Positions 45,588 to 54,829 of a stretch of 64,000 nt of DNA are shown here, in pieces. The translations under genes were made by a program, and so were the position numbers. Each line of letters starts with the position of its first letter. Within the stretch, counting starts at the first letter, position 1. The stretch spans positions 1-64,000 of the forward strand of contig RXJX01000035.1 in the NCBI GenBank assembly GCA_003963245.1, written 5' to 3'. This stretch comes from Neisseriaceae bacterium (lineage in GTDB: Bacteria; Pseudomonadota; Gammaproteobacteria; Burkholderiales; UBA11063). The notes under the pieces were generated by a model, which was given only the letters and a program-made list of their open reading frames with translations, was not told the origin of the DNA and did no database searches.

Positions 45588-46701
45588 TTTGCACCTCCTC
45601 TAACTTAGCAGTTAAAACCTGACGTAATAATAAAGCCAATGCCAGATATTTTAGCACTAAAATACTTTGTATGTAATATGGATTGTTTTTTACTGCAAAC
45701 AGAAAGAAACCTTGGATAAAGTTAGGTAGTTCCAAAAGATAAAACCAGCGCCAATCAATTTTATAATCCACCAAGACTAAAAATGGCAATAGGTATAGAT
45801 TGTATTGTGGTGAATAAACTCTGTCAGTGAAAATAAACAAAATCATTACAATTAATAGCTGACGTGCTATAGGCAAATAATTATATTTACGGATAAAATA
45901 TAGATAACTTCCAGCAAATAAGACTAAACTAACTTTGCCTGACCATGAACCGACTCCAAAATGGTCAAAACACATAAATACTAGCCAAGTCCAAGAACCA
46001 TCCGCAGCTGTTCGCGCATAATTTTCCTGAATCTGCCATAAATATGGATAGCTCCAAGCACTCCAATCAGTCACCATAAAAGGTAAATTTAGTGCAAACC
46101 AAACTACAAGCATAAAAGAAGTCAATTCCAAACGTTTCTCTTTTGGCGTAGCAAGGAAATAAACTGGAAAAAGAAATACGGGGAATACTTTTATCGCGGT
46201 ACCGAGTGCAAGCCAGCTAGCTGACAAACTATATTTTTCGCGACTAAAACAATAGTAGCTTAGTACAATAGTAGCAATAGGTAATACATCAACGTTCATT
46301 AAGCTATAAAATAAAAAACTCGGTGCCAGTAACCAATAGGTCAATAAGCGTTGCCAACTTCCACGAATGATAAACAAATAACACGAATTAATAACGGCCG
46401 AAACAGCTAAAATTGCAACAATAAACCAAATATAATAATTGTAATCCTCAGCAACCCCAGGAATTTTAAATAATATTTTAAAAATAGCTTGAATTAGTGC
46501 AGGATACTCCCTAGGATAAGGAAATCCCTTGTTAAGATAATTGCTCCAGCAATACCATAAATCACCAAAGTAAGTCGTAAAATGCCCATATATATAATAT
46601 AAAGTATCCATGTTTCGACGAATAAGAAACTCTGGCAGTAAAACACCAAGCGTAACAACTCCAACGATAAATAATTGCCAGCTACTTTTAGATTTATTCA
46701 T
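45580..46701 (-). CDS. GT87-like polyprenol-dependent glycosyltransferase
   Basis: 373 residues, about 10 membrane helices. The loop after TM1 has YCWSNYLNKGFPYPREYPAL, the Y-P-rich motif of DUF2029/GT87 mannosyltransferases such as PimE. ALGTAIKVFPVFLFPVYFLA and DRVYSPQYNLYLLPFL are conserved-type segments. It is expected to use a polyprenyl-phosphate sugar on the periplasmic face. It follows the PMT-like gene by 24 nt, so the two may act on the same glycan. Confidence 0.75.
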   Translation of the reverse strand: MNKSKSSWQLFIVGVVTLGVLLPEFLIRRNMDTLYYIYGHFTTYFGDLWYCWSNYLNKGFPYPREYPALIQAIFKILFKIPGVAEDYNYYIWFIVAILAVSAVINSCYLFIIRGSWQRLLTYWLLAPSFLFYSLMNVDVLPIATIVLSYYCFSREKYSLSASWLALGTAIKVFPVFLFPVYFLATPKEKRLELTSFMLVVWFALNLPFMVTDWSAWSYPYLWQIQENYARTAADGSWTWLVFMCFDHFGVGSWSGKVSLVLFAGSYLYFIRKYNYLPIARQLLIVMILFIFTDRVYSPQYNLYLLPFLVLVDYKIDWRWFYLLELPNFIQGFFLFAVKNNPYYIQSILVLKYLALALLLRQVLTAKLEEVQND

Positions 46702-46725
46702 TATTCAGCATAACCTCAGAAACCA

Positions 46726-48525
46726 TCAGAAATTCCACCCTCTCATCCACCACAACCAATTCAGCGTATAGCTCCGTGGTACTTCCAAGCCTGACAAACT
46801 TGAAAAAAAGAGTACAAACAGAACAACATTAATTAGTAAATACACATACACCAAATAACGATGCAGCACTTTATTACTTCGATATGCTAAGTAGATAAAA
46901 TAACTAATTCCCAGAATTAAAAAGGGAGTTACACTATAAAAATAATAAATAAAGCTGATCCGTGCAACCAATGCATACGGCAAATACTGAGCACAAATGG
47001 CTAAAAATAAAAAGCCTGCACGATAATCTGCCTGACGTATAAGCCATAAATATCCCAGCATAATGGTAGTGATCCACATTAACCAATACACGGAAGGATT
47101 ACCCAATAGTGCAATCGAAGAAGATAATCCCGTATCATTTTGCCAATAATAGACGGATAACGGTACTTTATCCAACGGCCAACTCCACCAGTTAGAGGCA
47201 TAGGGATGGGTAGCATAAGTTAATCCGTGCAGATTAAAATCTAATATCCCCAACTGTGTTGTATAAATAAAGCTAAACATATTATCCGCATGGTTAATTA
47301 AAATATAGGGAATATACATCAGCAAATAAATTATTAGCGGTAAGACGATAAAGAGTAAGGCTAAGTTAAACACAGTTTTAATCAGCACTGCAACCGTCAA
47401 TTTCTGCTTAATTAATTCACCATAAATTAAAATACAAACAATAAAAGGAGCAGAATAAAGCGCACTCCATTTGCAGGTAAGCGCTAATGAGAAACTAATT
47501 GCTGCCGCAAATAAGTAGCGTAAAACAGCAGCAAAAGAAGCCCCTGATTTACGTGCCTCGATATAACGATATAAGAAAAAATATTCAATAAGTAAAAATA
47601 ATGTCACAAAAGGCTCTATTGAAGCAGTGCGCCCAATTGAGAAATGCATGAACTCAAACATCATCAATAAAGAAGCTGCAATCGCCACCCGACGATCCTT
47701 AAACAGAGCCTTAGCAAAAATATAGGTCATGCTAACCAGAAAAACACTGCTTAAATCAGGCATAATTCGCCAGCCAAATGGTGACATCCCAAAAATTAAA
47801 ATACCGATAACAATAAGCAAGATACCTAATTGCGGATGCACCCACGCATCTGGAGATTTATCATGCAAATATTGGTATGCCGAAGTGGCATAGTAAATTT
47901 CATCAAATACGGTGCTAGATTGCCAGTTATTATCCATGTGCTCAGGAATGCTAGTTGCAATAAAGTCATTTAGAATCAGATTATCAGGATTATCGCTGCT
48001 ATCAACATGATAATCTGTTACCAAATTATTTTGTGCATCCAATACGGCAAATTGATTTATTCCAAGCGAGCCTTGCTCCAAGCGAATCACTACTGAAGAG
48101 ACGGGTTGTGTATTATTGAAAGTTAGTTTATTCCAGCGAAAAAATGGCGAGTATCCCAAATTAGCGCTTTTATCAGTAACAGGAATATCATGATTCAAAG
48201 GATCAACTGCGCTAGTTATGTACTTTCCTTTAACGAAAGCCGTAGAATAATATAAAGCACTAAGCTGTTGGGGATGATTAAAGGTTACAACTAATTGCGC
48301 ACCAGAGTTTTCTACCTGCCATGCCTTATCATAAGTCCGAAAATCAGCAAAATGAATTAGCGAAATCAAAAAATACGTGATACTTAATCCACAAATCCAC
48401 CATTTGTCACTCTTATCTAAAATAGTGCTGTTAGGGATGGGGGAACTCTTACGCAGAAGAAATATAAAATAAAAAGAAATTGCCAACAAGGTAGCAATCA
48501 GAAATAAAATTTGTAGGTTTACCAT
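46726..48525 (-). CDS. PMT-family (protein O-mannosyltransferase-like) GT-C enzyme with an N-terminal beta-rich insert
   Basis: 599 residues. After two helices, residues about 60-200 form a soluble beta-rich region (WQVENSGAQLVVTF, SSVVIRLEQGSLGINQFAVL) resembling a discoidin-like carbohydrate-binding fold. Then the PMT signature begins: VFDEIYYATSAYQYL (acidic catalytic motif) and AWVHPQLGILLIVIG, followed by about 10 helices and a PMT C-terminal membrane block. PMT enzymes transfer mannose from polyprenyl-P to Ser/Thr of secreted proteins. Sugar and target are unknown here. Heads a run with the GT87-like gene. Confidence 0.78.
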   Translation of the reverse strand: MVNLQILFLIATLLAISFYFIFLLRKSSPIPNSTILDKSDKWWICGLSITYFLISLIHFADFRTYDKAWQVENSGAQLVVTFNHPQQLSALYYSTAFVKGKYITSAVDPLNHDIPVTDKSANLGYSPFFRWNKLTFNNTQPVSSVVIRLEQGSLGINQFAVLDAQNNLVTDYHVDSSDNPDNLILNDFIATSIPEHMDNNWQSSTVFDEIYYATSAYQYLHDKSPDAWVHPQLGILLIVIGILIFGMSPFGWRIMPDLSSVFLVSMTYIFAKALFKDRRVAIAASLLMMFEFMHFSIGRTASIEPFVTLFLLIEYFFLYRYIEARKSGASFAAVLRYLFAAAISFSLALTCKWSALYSAPFIVCILIYGELIKQKLTVAVLIKTVFNLALLFIVLPLIIYLLMYIPYILINHADNMFSFIYTTQLGILDFNLHGLTYATHPYASNWWSWPLDKVPLSVYYWQNDTGLSSSIALLGNPSVYWLMWITTIMLGYLWLIRQADYRAGFLFLAICAQYLPYALVARISFIYYFYSVTPFLILGISYFIYLAYRSNKVLHRYLVYVYLLINVVLFVLFFSSLSGLEVPRSYTLNWLWWMRGWNF

Positions 48526-48562
48526 AGCTTATACTTCATGAATTTATTGTAATTTATACTCG

Positions 48563-49447
48563 TTATACTGGCGCTTTGATTTGTTTTACTACTATTTTAT
48601 ACACATCGGTCATTACCGTACTAAATAAAATCACAAACCCACCAACTAGAACACTGGAACTAATTGGCTCACCCATCCAATAAGCAAAAAAAGTCGCAGT
48701 TACTGATTCAAGGCTAAAAATAATTGCTGCTTTATTTGAGCCAATTACGCGCTGATATTTGATTTGTAAGAAAAAAGGAATCACCGTTGCAATAATCGCA
48801 CAGTAAACAATACTCCACCAAAACAAATGACTTTCTGGAAAAGTAATATTGTGTGGAGCAAGGATAAACCCAGGAATTAAACTCGTAAACAAAATCTGAT
48901 AAAAGGTTAATAATTTGAGGTTATGACTGACTAAGCTTGATTTTTCAGCAAAAACAATTCCCAAAGCGATACATAAAGCAGACGAAATTACTAATAATTC
49001 ACCACGACCAAAACCACCGTGTAAACCAGCACCACTAATTAAATAGATACCCCATAGACAAAATAAGGCAGCGACTATCTCAATCATGCGTGGACGCCCC
49101 ATCTTAAATAATGGCAGAAGAAATGGTACGATTACTACGTTTATCCCGGTTAGGAACGCAGCTCGAGAAGAATCCATATACTTTAACGACATCGCCTGCA
49201 AAATAAATGAACCACTATTAAGGATACCAAGGATTAAACCATAACGAACATCGCCCCACCTAAATTTACGCCTGATTATTGCCGAAATAAATAACGGCGA
49301 CATAATTAATGCAGCTAAAATAAAGCGCCAGAAGACAAATAAACTCGGTGCATAATTTGCAACGATTTGATGCATAAGTGGAAAAGTTATCCCCCACATC
49401 ACCGGAACCGTCAACAAAATTAAATACGCTTTTAATTCACGATTCAT
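48563..49447 (-). CDS. EamA/DMT-superfamily transporter
   Basis: 294 residues with ten helices in two EamA repeats (WGITFPLMHQIVANYAPSLF and IIFSLESVTATFFAYWMGE). Typical RhaT/YdcZ-like metabolite exporter. The substrate cannot be told. 37 nt upstream of the PMT-like gene and 35 nt after the M61 peptidase gene on the same strand. Confidence 0.85.
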   Translation of the reverse strand: MNRELKAYLILLTVPVMWGITFPLMHQIVANYAPSLFVFWRFILAALIMSPLFISAIIRRKFRWGDVRYGLILGILNSGSFILQAMSLKYMDSSRAAFLTGINVVIVPFLLPLFKMGRPRMIEIVAALFCLWGIYLISGAGLHGGFGRGELLVISSALCIALGIVFAEKSSLVSHNLKLLTFYQILFTSLIPGFILAPHNITFPESHLFWWSIVYCAIIATVIPFFLQIKYQRVIGSNKAAIIFSLESVTATFFAYWMGEPISSSVLVGGFVILFSTVMTDVYKIVVKQIKAPV

Positions 49448-49482
49448 CTGCAGTTATTTTCACAAAAAAACTCAATCATTTA

Positions 49483-51237
49483 TTAGAGCCAATTCTGCAA
49501 TAAATTAGCATCAGAAAGAAGCAAATTTAAAATAGTTGCAACTGAAGGCGCTGGTTTTAGCTTAATACTTCGCAACTGTTCTTGCCTAAATAACGTAAGT
49601 GTAATTTCTTCATTAGGCTGAACAAATGCTAATTGCTTGTCGAGATTAGTTAATTTGACGTTATTTAACGCAATGATTAAATCCCCTGCGGCTAAACCAG
49701 CCTTTTGTGCCGGAGTATCCGCATAAACATTTTTGACCAAATAACCTAAAGCTTGCTTATCTAATTTAGCGCCTAGGTCTAAGGTAGCTGACGTTATTGC
49801 AGTTGTCAAATCAGGCTGTGTCGTATATTTACCGCTATCCTGATGATTCTTGGCAATATGCTCAGTCAAATTTAGCCCAAATTTAGCCAATAAATCTTTA
49901 AATGGTAGCGGTTCGGTCGTTTCTGTTGCCAGATGAATAAATTCTGTCAGATCAACTCCGGTTGCAGCTTTAATCAAAGCAGGAATTTCATCCTCACCCA
50001 CCCCAACTGGGTTTTGTTGCCATTGCTGAAACAAATAACGCATTACATCATCAAGGCTAAATTTAGATTGCTCACGAATTAATAAATCCAGACACAGCGC
50101 AACTAAAGAACCTTTAACATAGTAACTCACAATACTATTTGGACTATTTTCATCCTGACGATAATATTTAATCCAACTAGTCAGGCTGCTATTAGCTAAG
50201 CTTTGCTCGGTTACGCCGGCAAATTTATAAACATTATTGAGATTATCAACCACAAAACTCAGATATTTTTCCTGATTAATCACACCACTACGGTAGAGCA
50301 CCAAATCATCATAATACGAAGTCACACCCTCAAACCACCAGAGGAGTTTGGTATAGTTTTCTTGCTCAAGATTGTAAGGTGTAAAGACCTGTGGTTTAAT
50401 CCGTTTAACATTCCAAGTATGAAAAAATTCGTGACTAATTAAGCCAAGCAATTTGATGTAGTCTTCGTCATTTGAACGGTTAAGATTGGGCATTGCATAA
50501 TAAGGTGCCATTAGCAAAGTTGAATTACGATGTTCCAAACCTGTATAAATTTCACCAGAGAGATTTAAGATAAAGCCATAGCCTGAATAAGGAGCTACCC
50601 CACCAAAAAGTTTAATCTGATAATCGCAGATTTTTTGCATATCACTGATCATTCGCTCACGATCAAAAGGAGGAATCGTTCCAGATAAAATCAGATAATG
50701 ACTAACTCCGGCAACAGTAAATTCCAGCCGTTCAAAAGCACCTAGTTCAAATGGGGAATCAATTAGCTCATCATAATTCTGCGCAGTAAATATCTCATTT
50801 TCATCGACAGTCAAACCACAGGCAACTTGCCAATCTATCAGCAAGTCAGCAAACTGCACATGATGAGCTTCATTTTCATATCCTGCAACACTCAGACATA
50901 AACTGGTTGGATTAAAGTAGCCACGCTCGGCATCTAAAAAAGCTGTGCGGATACCATATTCATAAGCATAGACACTATAGCTAACCTCAACATCTTTTCC
51001 AGTAGTAAGTCCTTCCAATAACCAGTTATTTTTATCAATCTGACGACTGGTAATGGTTTGGCTAGTTTGGCTTGCACCGAGCGTAATAATATTTTTACTA
51101 AACTCGCGCACCATATAACTTCCCGGAATCCATACTGGTAAAGTTAACTTATGCGAGCTTGCCTCAGCAGTAAAAACTAATTTCACCAAATAGTGATGTG
51201 CTGCTGTTTGTGGAGTAATGATGTATTTGATTGCCAT
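49483..51237 (-). CDS. M61-family metallopeptidase with PDZ domain
   Basis: 584 residues. The N-terminal beta domain begins IKYIITPQTAAHHYLVKL; the catalytic domain has the zinc motif HEFFH at 269-273 followed by TWNVKRIKP, the M61 hallmark. FEGVTSYYDDLVL supplies the third Glu ligand. Residues about 490-560 are a PDZ domain (VYADTPAQKAGLAAGDLIIALNN). Known M61 enzymes are glycyl aminopeptidases. There is no signal peptide, so it is probably cytoplasmic. Confidence 0.88.
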   Translation of the reverse strand: MAIKYIITPQTAAHHYLVKLVFTAEASSHKLTLPVWIPGSYMVREFSKNIITLGASQTSQTITSRQIDKNNWLLEGLTTGKDVEVSYSVYAYEYGIRTAFLDAERGYFNPTSLCLSVAGYENEAHHVQFADLLIDWQVACGLTVDENEIFTAQNYDELIDSPFELGAFERLEFTVAGVSHYLILSGTIPPFDRERMISDMQKICDYQIKLFGGVAPYSGYGFILNLSGEIYTGLEHRNSTLLMAPYYAMPNLNRSNDEDYIKLLGLISHEFFHTWNVKRIKPQVFTPYNLEQENYTKLLWWFEGVTSYYDDLVLYRSGVINQEKYLSFVVDNLNNVYKFAGVTEQSLANSSLTSWIKYYRQDENSPNSIVSYYVKGSLVALCLDLLIREQSKFSLDDVMRYLFQQWQQNPVGVGEDEIPALIKAATGVDLTEFIHLATETTEPLPFKDLLAKFGLNLTEHIAKNHQDSGKYTTQPDLTTAITSATLDLGAKLDKQALGYLVKNVYADTPAQKAGLAAGDLIIALNNVKLTNLDKQLAFVQPNEEITLTLFRQEQLRSIKLKPAPSVATILNLLLSDANLLQNWL

Positions 51238-51256
51238 GAAGTAATCCTTTAAACAT

Positions 51257-51287
51257 AACTGCTCGGACTATCCATATTCCGGCAGTT
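51257..51287 (-). repeat. Internally deleted derivative of the palindromic element
   Basis: AACTGCTCGGACTAT is the exact reverse complement of the right end of copy A (13168-13273). After two bases it is joined to ATATTCCGGCAGTT, nearly the reverse complement of that copy's left end. The roughly 75-bp interior is missing, leaving a 31-bp hairpin. Confidence 0.75.
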
Positions 51288-51461
51288 GCAGATTTTAGAG
51301 TATGAGTACTTACTTTTAAACTTAATTTTCACTGCCATAGCTACCTCACTTTCATTTGGGCTTTTTTGATATCACTCCTTACCTATATTTTATAGGCGGC
51401 GTCGCTCATCAATGCAGCTCAATTGATTTGAGGTTAGCTATAAACTTTCAAAAAGCAATTA

Positions 51462-51561
51462 TTTTGGTTTTAGGCTAGGAGTAGATACTTCGAGGAGCGC
51501 AATGTACACGAAAGTACATGAGCACCGCACCAAGGATTTACGACAACGCGTAAGAACAAAA
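51462..51561. repeat. Related palindromic element (100 bp)
   Basis: Outer arms TTTTGGTTTTAGGC and (reverse-complemented) TTTTGTTCTTACGC enclose a core ATGTAC-acgaaa-GTACAT followed by GAGCACCGC. The core and the following CGACAACGC match the layout of copies A and B, but the ends differ, so it is a second subfamily. Confidence 0.7.
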
Positions 51562-51572
51562 GAAGCCGCTTT

Positions 51573-52241
51573 TTAGTGGATGTTTATAAATTTATGTATC
51601 TGAGTACTTACCCGCCAATTATTCGCCAATGCTTGCTCAATACACAATTTGGTCGGTGTTTCTTTACAAGATAATGGCTGCAACCAAATCAGTTGCGTAT
51701 TAATCGTATATTGAACAAGCAATTGTTTAAGCTTAATTATATCAGCCATTTTACCGATTGGCATTTTAATTTCATTTGCACGGGCAACATTTTCTGCTAA
51801 AATCTGTTTGTGCCCAGGCATATCAATCTTGGGAGATAACGTTACCCAAGTTTTGTCGCTCAGACGTAAGGGTTCAGTGCCACTGGTTTCAATCTGAGTG
51901 GTATAACCCTGAGCATGTAAGTCCTCAGTTATAGAGCGTAAATCGTACATCGCTGGCTCGCCGCCTGTAAACACGATATGTCGGCAAGCAGGATATTTTT
52001 TGATTTCACGCCAAATATCTTCTGCAGTAAAATAAGCCCACTTAGCCGAATGCTCAAAAATTTTGCCAACCACCGCTTGTGGTGTTTGTTGTGTAGTGGG
52101 ATCTAATTCCCAAGTGTGTTTAGTGTCACAAAACGCACAACCTACTGCACAGCCTTGCATCCGAATAAATACCGATGGTAATCCCGCAAAATTAGCTTCG
52201 CCCTGCAGACTATAAAAAATTTCATTAATTGGATATTGCAT
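51573..52241 (-). CDS. queE: 7-carboxy-7-deazaguanine synthase
   Basis: 222 residues from the ATG giving MQYPINEIFYSLQGE; a GTG three codons earlier is less likely. Radical-SAM motif CAVGCAFC (CxxxCxxC), then DTKHTWEL and VFTGGEPAMYDL. It contracts the pterin ring of 6-carboxy-tetrahydropterin to CDG. Last gene of the queuosine operon; it overlaps the end of queD by 17 nt. Confidence 0.95.
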   Translation of the reverse strand: MQYPINEIFYSLQGEANFAGLPSVFIRMQGCAVGCAFCDTKHTWELDPTTQQTPQAVVGKIFEHSAKWAYFTAEDIWREIKKYPACRHIVFTGGEPAMYDLRSITEDLHAQGYTTQIETSGTEPLRLSDKTWVTLSPKIDMPGHKQILAENVARANEIKMPIGKMADIIKLKQLLVQYTINTQLIWLQPLSCKETPTKLCIEQALANNWRVSTQIHKFINIH

Positions 52242-52653
52242 AGCTAGCACTGCATTTAGAGGTTTCTTCCAACGTTACTTCGCTGAGAGTTATAGGTAGA
52301 TGTGCAAATAATTGTGGACCAATTGTTTCCACTAAATAACGCGCCAAATTTTCCGCGGTTGGGTTATAAGGAATACTCACCACTGACGAGTCTAACTTAA
52401 GCAACTCAGTAAACAATGGATCTTGATCCCATAAGATCATCTTATGATCCCAATTATCATCCAGCCACTTGCAAAGCAGTTCTTTAATTACTGAGAAATC
52501 AATCACTCTTCCAAGATTATCCAGATTGTCACTACTACATTTGAGATGAAAAACATAAGAATGTCCATGCAGATTGCGACATTTACTTTCGTGCTGATAA
52601 ACGCGGTGTCCACAGTGAATTTCATGCTTACGTACGACTTGATATTTACCCAT
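52225..52653 (-). CDS. queD: 6-carboxy-5,6,7,8-tetrahydropterin synthase
   Basis: 142 residues of T-fold PTPS-family protein. HCGHRVYQHESKCRNLHGHSY holds the zinc histidines and catalytic Cys; DHKMILWDQDP and a late LEETSKCSASY complete the site. It converts dihydroneopterin triphosphate from FolE to 6-carboxytetrahydropterin. Overlaps queE and lies 5 nt after queC. Confidence 0.95.
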   Translation of the reverse strand: MGKYQVVRKHEIHCGHRVYQHESKCRNLHGHSYVFHLKCSSDNLDNLGRVIDFSVIKELLCKWLDDNWDHKMILWDQDPLFTELLKLDSSVVSIPYNPTAENLARYLVETIGPQLFAHLPITLSEVTLEETSKCSASYAISN

Positions 52654-52658
52654 TAACT

Positions 52659-53333
52659 TTACTCGCGATACTTAGTTGGATCAGTGATATTGGCGGCAAT
52701 AAAAGCTTCTTTGCGCTGACGGCAAGTACCGCATACCCCGCAATGTTCTTCAAGTCCATCATAACAGCTCCATGTTTTGGCAAAAGGAACATTAAGCTCC
52801 GCACCACGGCGAATGATATCAGTCTTACTCCAGTTTAAAAACGGAGCAGATAAATTCAAATCTTCATGGCGACTATCAATCGTGCCTAAACGCAAAGATA
52901 GATTCATTGCCAAGAAATAATCTGGACGACAATCAGCATAAACGTAATTATCGCCCTTGTGCGGACCGAAAGCCAAGACTTCGGCATTTTGAGCGCAGGC
53001 AATCGTCCATGCTAAAGATAACATCATAGTGTTGCGATTCGGTACTACAGTCACTAGCATATTTTCACGTGCGTAGTCCTGCTTGGGATTAGCCAAATCT
53101 GGATTAACCAGACTTGATTGCTGTAAAAATTGGTGCATAAATGAGAGATTAATAATATGATGTGGTGCATTTAATTCTTTGGCAATAAATGCCGCACTTT
53201 GTAATTCTTTGATGTGTTTTTGACCATAGTCAAAAGAAACACAAATTAAATCATAACCCTCACTTGCCAGATGATAGGATAGTGTTGAGCTATCTAAACC
53301 ACCGGAGAGAATTACTACTGCTTTTTTCTTCAT
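52659..53333 (-). CDS. queC: 7-cyano-7-deazaguanine (preQ0) synthase
   Basis: 224 residues. ATP-pyrophosphatase motif LSGGLDSSTLSYHLA and the four zinc cysteines in CYDGLEEHCGVCGTCRQR. It converts CDG to preQ0 using ATP and ammonia. 1 nt after queF, 5 nt before queD. Confidence 0.96.
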   Translation of the reverse strand: MKKKAVVILSGGLDSSTLSYHLASEGYDLICVSFDYGQKHIKELQSAAFIAKELNAPHHIINLSFMHQFLQQSSLVNPDLANPKQDYARENMLVTVVPNRNTMMLSLAWTIACAQNAEVLAFGPHKGDNYVYADCRPDYFLAMNLSLRLGTIDSRHEDLNLSAPFLNWSKTDIIRRGAELNVPFAKTWSCYDGLEEHCGVCGTCRQRKEAFIAANITDPTKYRE

Positions 53334-53334
53334 A

Positions 53335-54156
53335 TTACTGCCTTATCAAGCGTAAATTAGGATAATTACTTAGTGGCTGACTCGCACGAATTGGGTTAAT
53401 ATCCAAGCCACCACGGCGGGTAAAGCGCGCCATCACAATTAATTCATCTGGTGCACAAAATTTACTAATATCATTAAAAATACGCTCGACACATTGCTCA
53501 TGAAACTCATTGTGATTGCGAAAAGAAATAATGTATCTAAGCAGCGCTTCACGATCAATTTGCGCACCCCGATACTCAATTAGCAAAGTTGCCCAATCTG
53601 GTTGATATGTCACTAAACAGTTTGATTTTAGCAAATTAGAATAAAGCTTTTCTTTTACCTGTTTATTTGGGTTAGCACCAAGTAATTGCGGATTAACTGT
53701 ATAATCTGTAATGGTAATATCCAAATCATCCAGACATTCTCCAGCTGGCTCGCTAATCGCAAAACCTTTATGATTCAACTCATATAGCTCAACGCGCACA
53801 GCTACGTTAGCCGCTTGCGATAAATCTTTAGTTATAATTTCAGCTAATTCTTGCTTGGTGGCAAATTTATGATTATTGAAACTATTAAAATAAAGCTTCA
53901 TTGATTTGGATTCGATGATGTTAGAGCTGTTAGCTGGAATATACAGTACCGCGCAGGCAACCATAGGCTTACCTTTGAAATTAAGCCATGATACTTCGTA
54001 GTGATTCCAGATATCAACACCATAAAATGGTAAATTATTCTCATCAATTCCAATTTCATCACGTTTGATTTTACGCGCGATTGGAAATAGTAACTCTGGT
54101 GCATACTCGCTAATGTATGCTGATTTTTTACCCAATGCAGAATTTTGAATATTCAT
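53335..54156 (-). CDS. queF: NADPH-dependent preQ0 reductase, long (YqcD-type) form
   Basis: 273 residues, so the unimodular-duplicated long form found in gamma- and betaproteobacteria. Catalytic Cys in LLKSNCLVTYQPDW with the flanking Glu and FRNHNEFHEQCVERIF. It reduces the nitrile of preQ0 to the amine of preQ1 for insertion into tRNA by Tgt. Between folE and queC in the operon. Confidence 0.95.
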   Translation of the reverse strand: MNIQNSALGKKSAYISEYAPELLFPIARKIKRDEIGIDENNLPFYGVDIWNHYEVSWLNFKGKPMVACAVLYIPANSSNIIESKSMKLYFNSFNNHKFATKQELAEIITKDLSQAANVAVRVELYELNHKGFAISEPAGECLDDLDITITDYTVNPQLLGANPNKQVKEKLYSNLLKSNCLVTYQPDWATLLIEYRGAQIDREALLRYIISFRNHNEFHEQCVERIFNDISKFCAPDELIVMARFTRRGGLDINPIRASQPLSNYPNLRLIRQ

Positions 54157-54166
54157 ATTACCCTAA

Positions 54167-54814
54167 CTATATTCCTAATAAACTACGAAACTCTTGTTTC
54201 ATACCTGTTTCGTTAAATTTACCACCAAATTTATAAGTGATATTCTCGACATTTTGATCATTCACCCCACGCATGGTTATACAGTGATGGCTGGCTTTAA
54301 TCAACAGCGCGATATCTTCAGTCTGCAAGATATATGCTAAAGCATGGAAAATTTGCAAGGTTGCGCGCTCTTGTACCTGTGGTCGTCTGGCAAAAAAATT
54401 CACAATACGATTAATTTTACTTAGTCCAATTACATTATCTTTGGGGATGTAAGCTATAAATGCTTCACCACTAATAGTTACTAAGTGGTGTTCACAAGTT
54501 GATTTGAAGGAAATATTTTTCGAGATTACTGGCTCTTGGTAGCCGTATTGATTGTGATTAAAGGTAATTTTGGGAAAACTATTATAATCTAAACCATAAA
54601 ATAATTCATTGACAAAAAATCTGGCTACCCGCTCAGGGGTTTTTTGGATTGAGTCATCATCCGGCACAATTCCCAAACCTTTAATCAAGTCGCTAATACT
54701 TTGGGTTACTAACCCAAAATCCATCGGTGCTTTAATTGGATTATCAATCCCAAGTTTTTGAAGATGCTCTGCTACTTTGTGTCCTAAAATCGGATCTTTA
54801 TCATAGTTATTCAT
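54167..54814 (-). CDS. folE: GTP cyclohydrolase I
   Basis: 215 residues. Zinc ligands and active site in FKSTCEHHLVTISGEAFIAYIP and ASHHCITMRGV; GLSKINRIVNFFARRPQVQERAT is the conserved subunit-interface segment. It opens both folate and deazapurine synthesis by making dihydroneopterin triphosphate. Its position within the que operon suggests this copy is dedicated to queuosine, but no second folE can be excluded. Confidence 0.96.
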   Translation of the reverse strand: MNNYDKDPILGHKVAEHLQKLGIDNPIKAPMDFGLVTQSISDLIKGLGIVPDDDSIQKTPERVARFFVNELFYGLDYNSFPKITFNHNQYGYQEPVISKNISFKSTCEHHLVTISGEAFIAYIPKDNVIGLSKINRIVNFFARRPQVQERATLQIFHALAYILQTEDIALLIKASHHCITMRGVNDQNVENITYKFGGKFNETGMKQEFRSLLGI

Positions 54815-54829
54815 TACTGCCCTTTGCTT

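Larger units (their letters stand above)
51238..51572. other. 335-nt intergenic region rich in palindromes
   Basis: Between queE and the M61 peptidase gene, both leftward. It holds the short end-only repeat at 51257-51287 and the 100-bp palindromic element at 51462-51561. The M61 promoter must also be here, but no clear -10/-35 pair was seen. No ORF of note. Confidence 0.6.
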
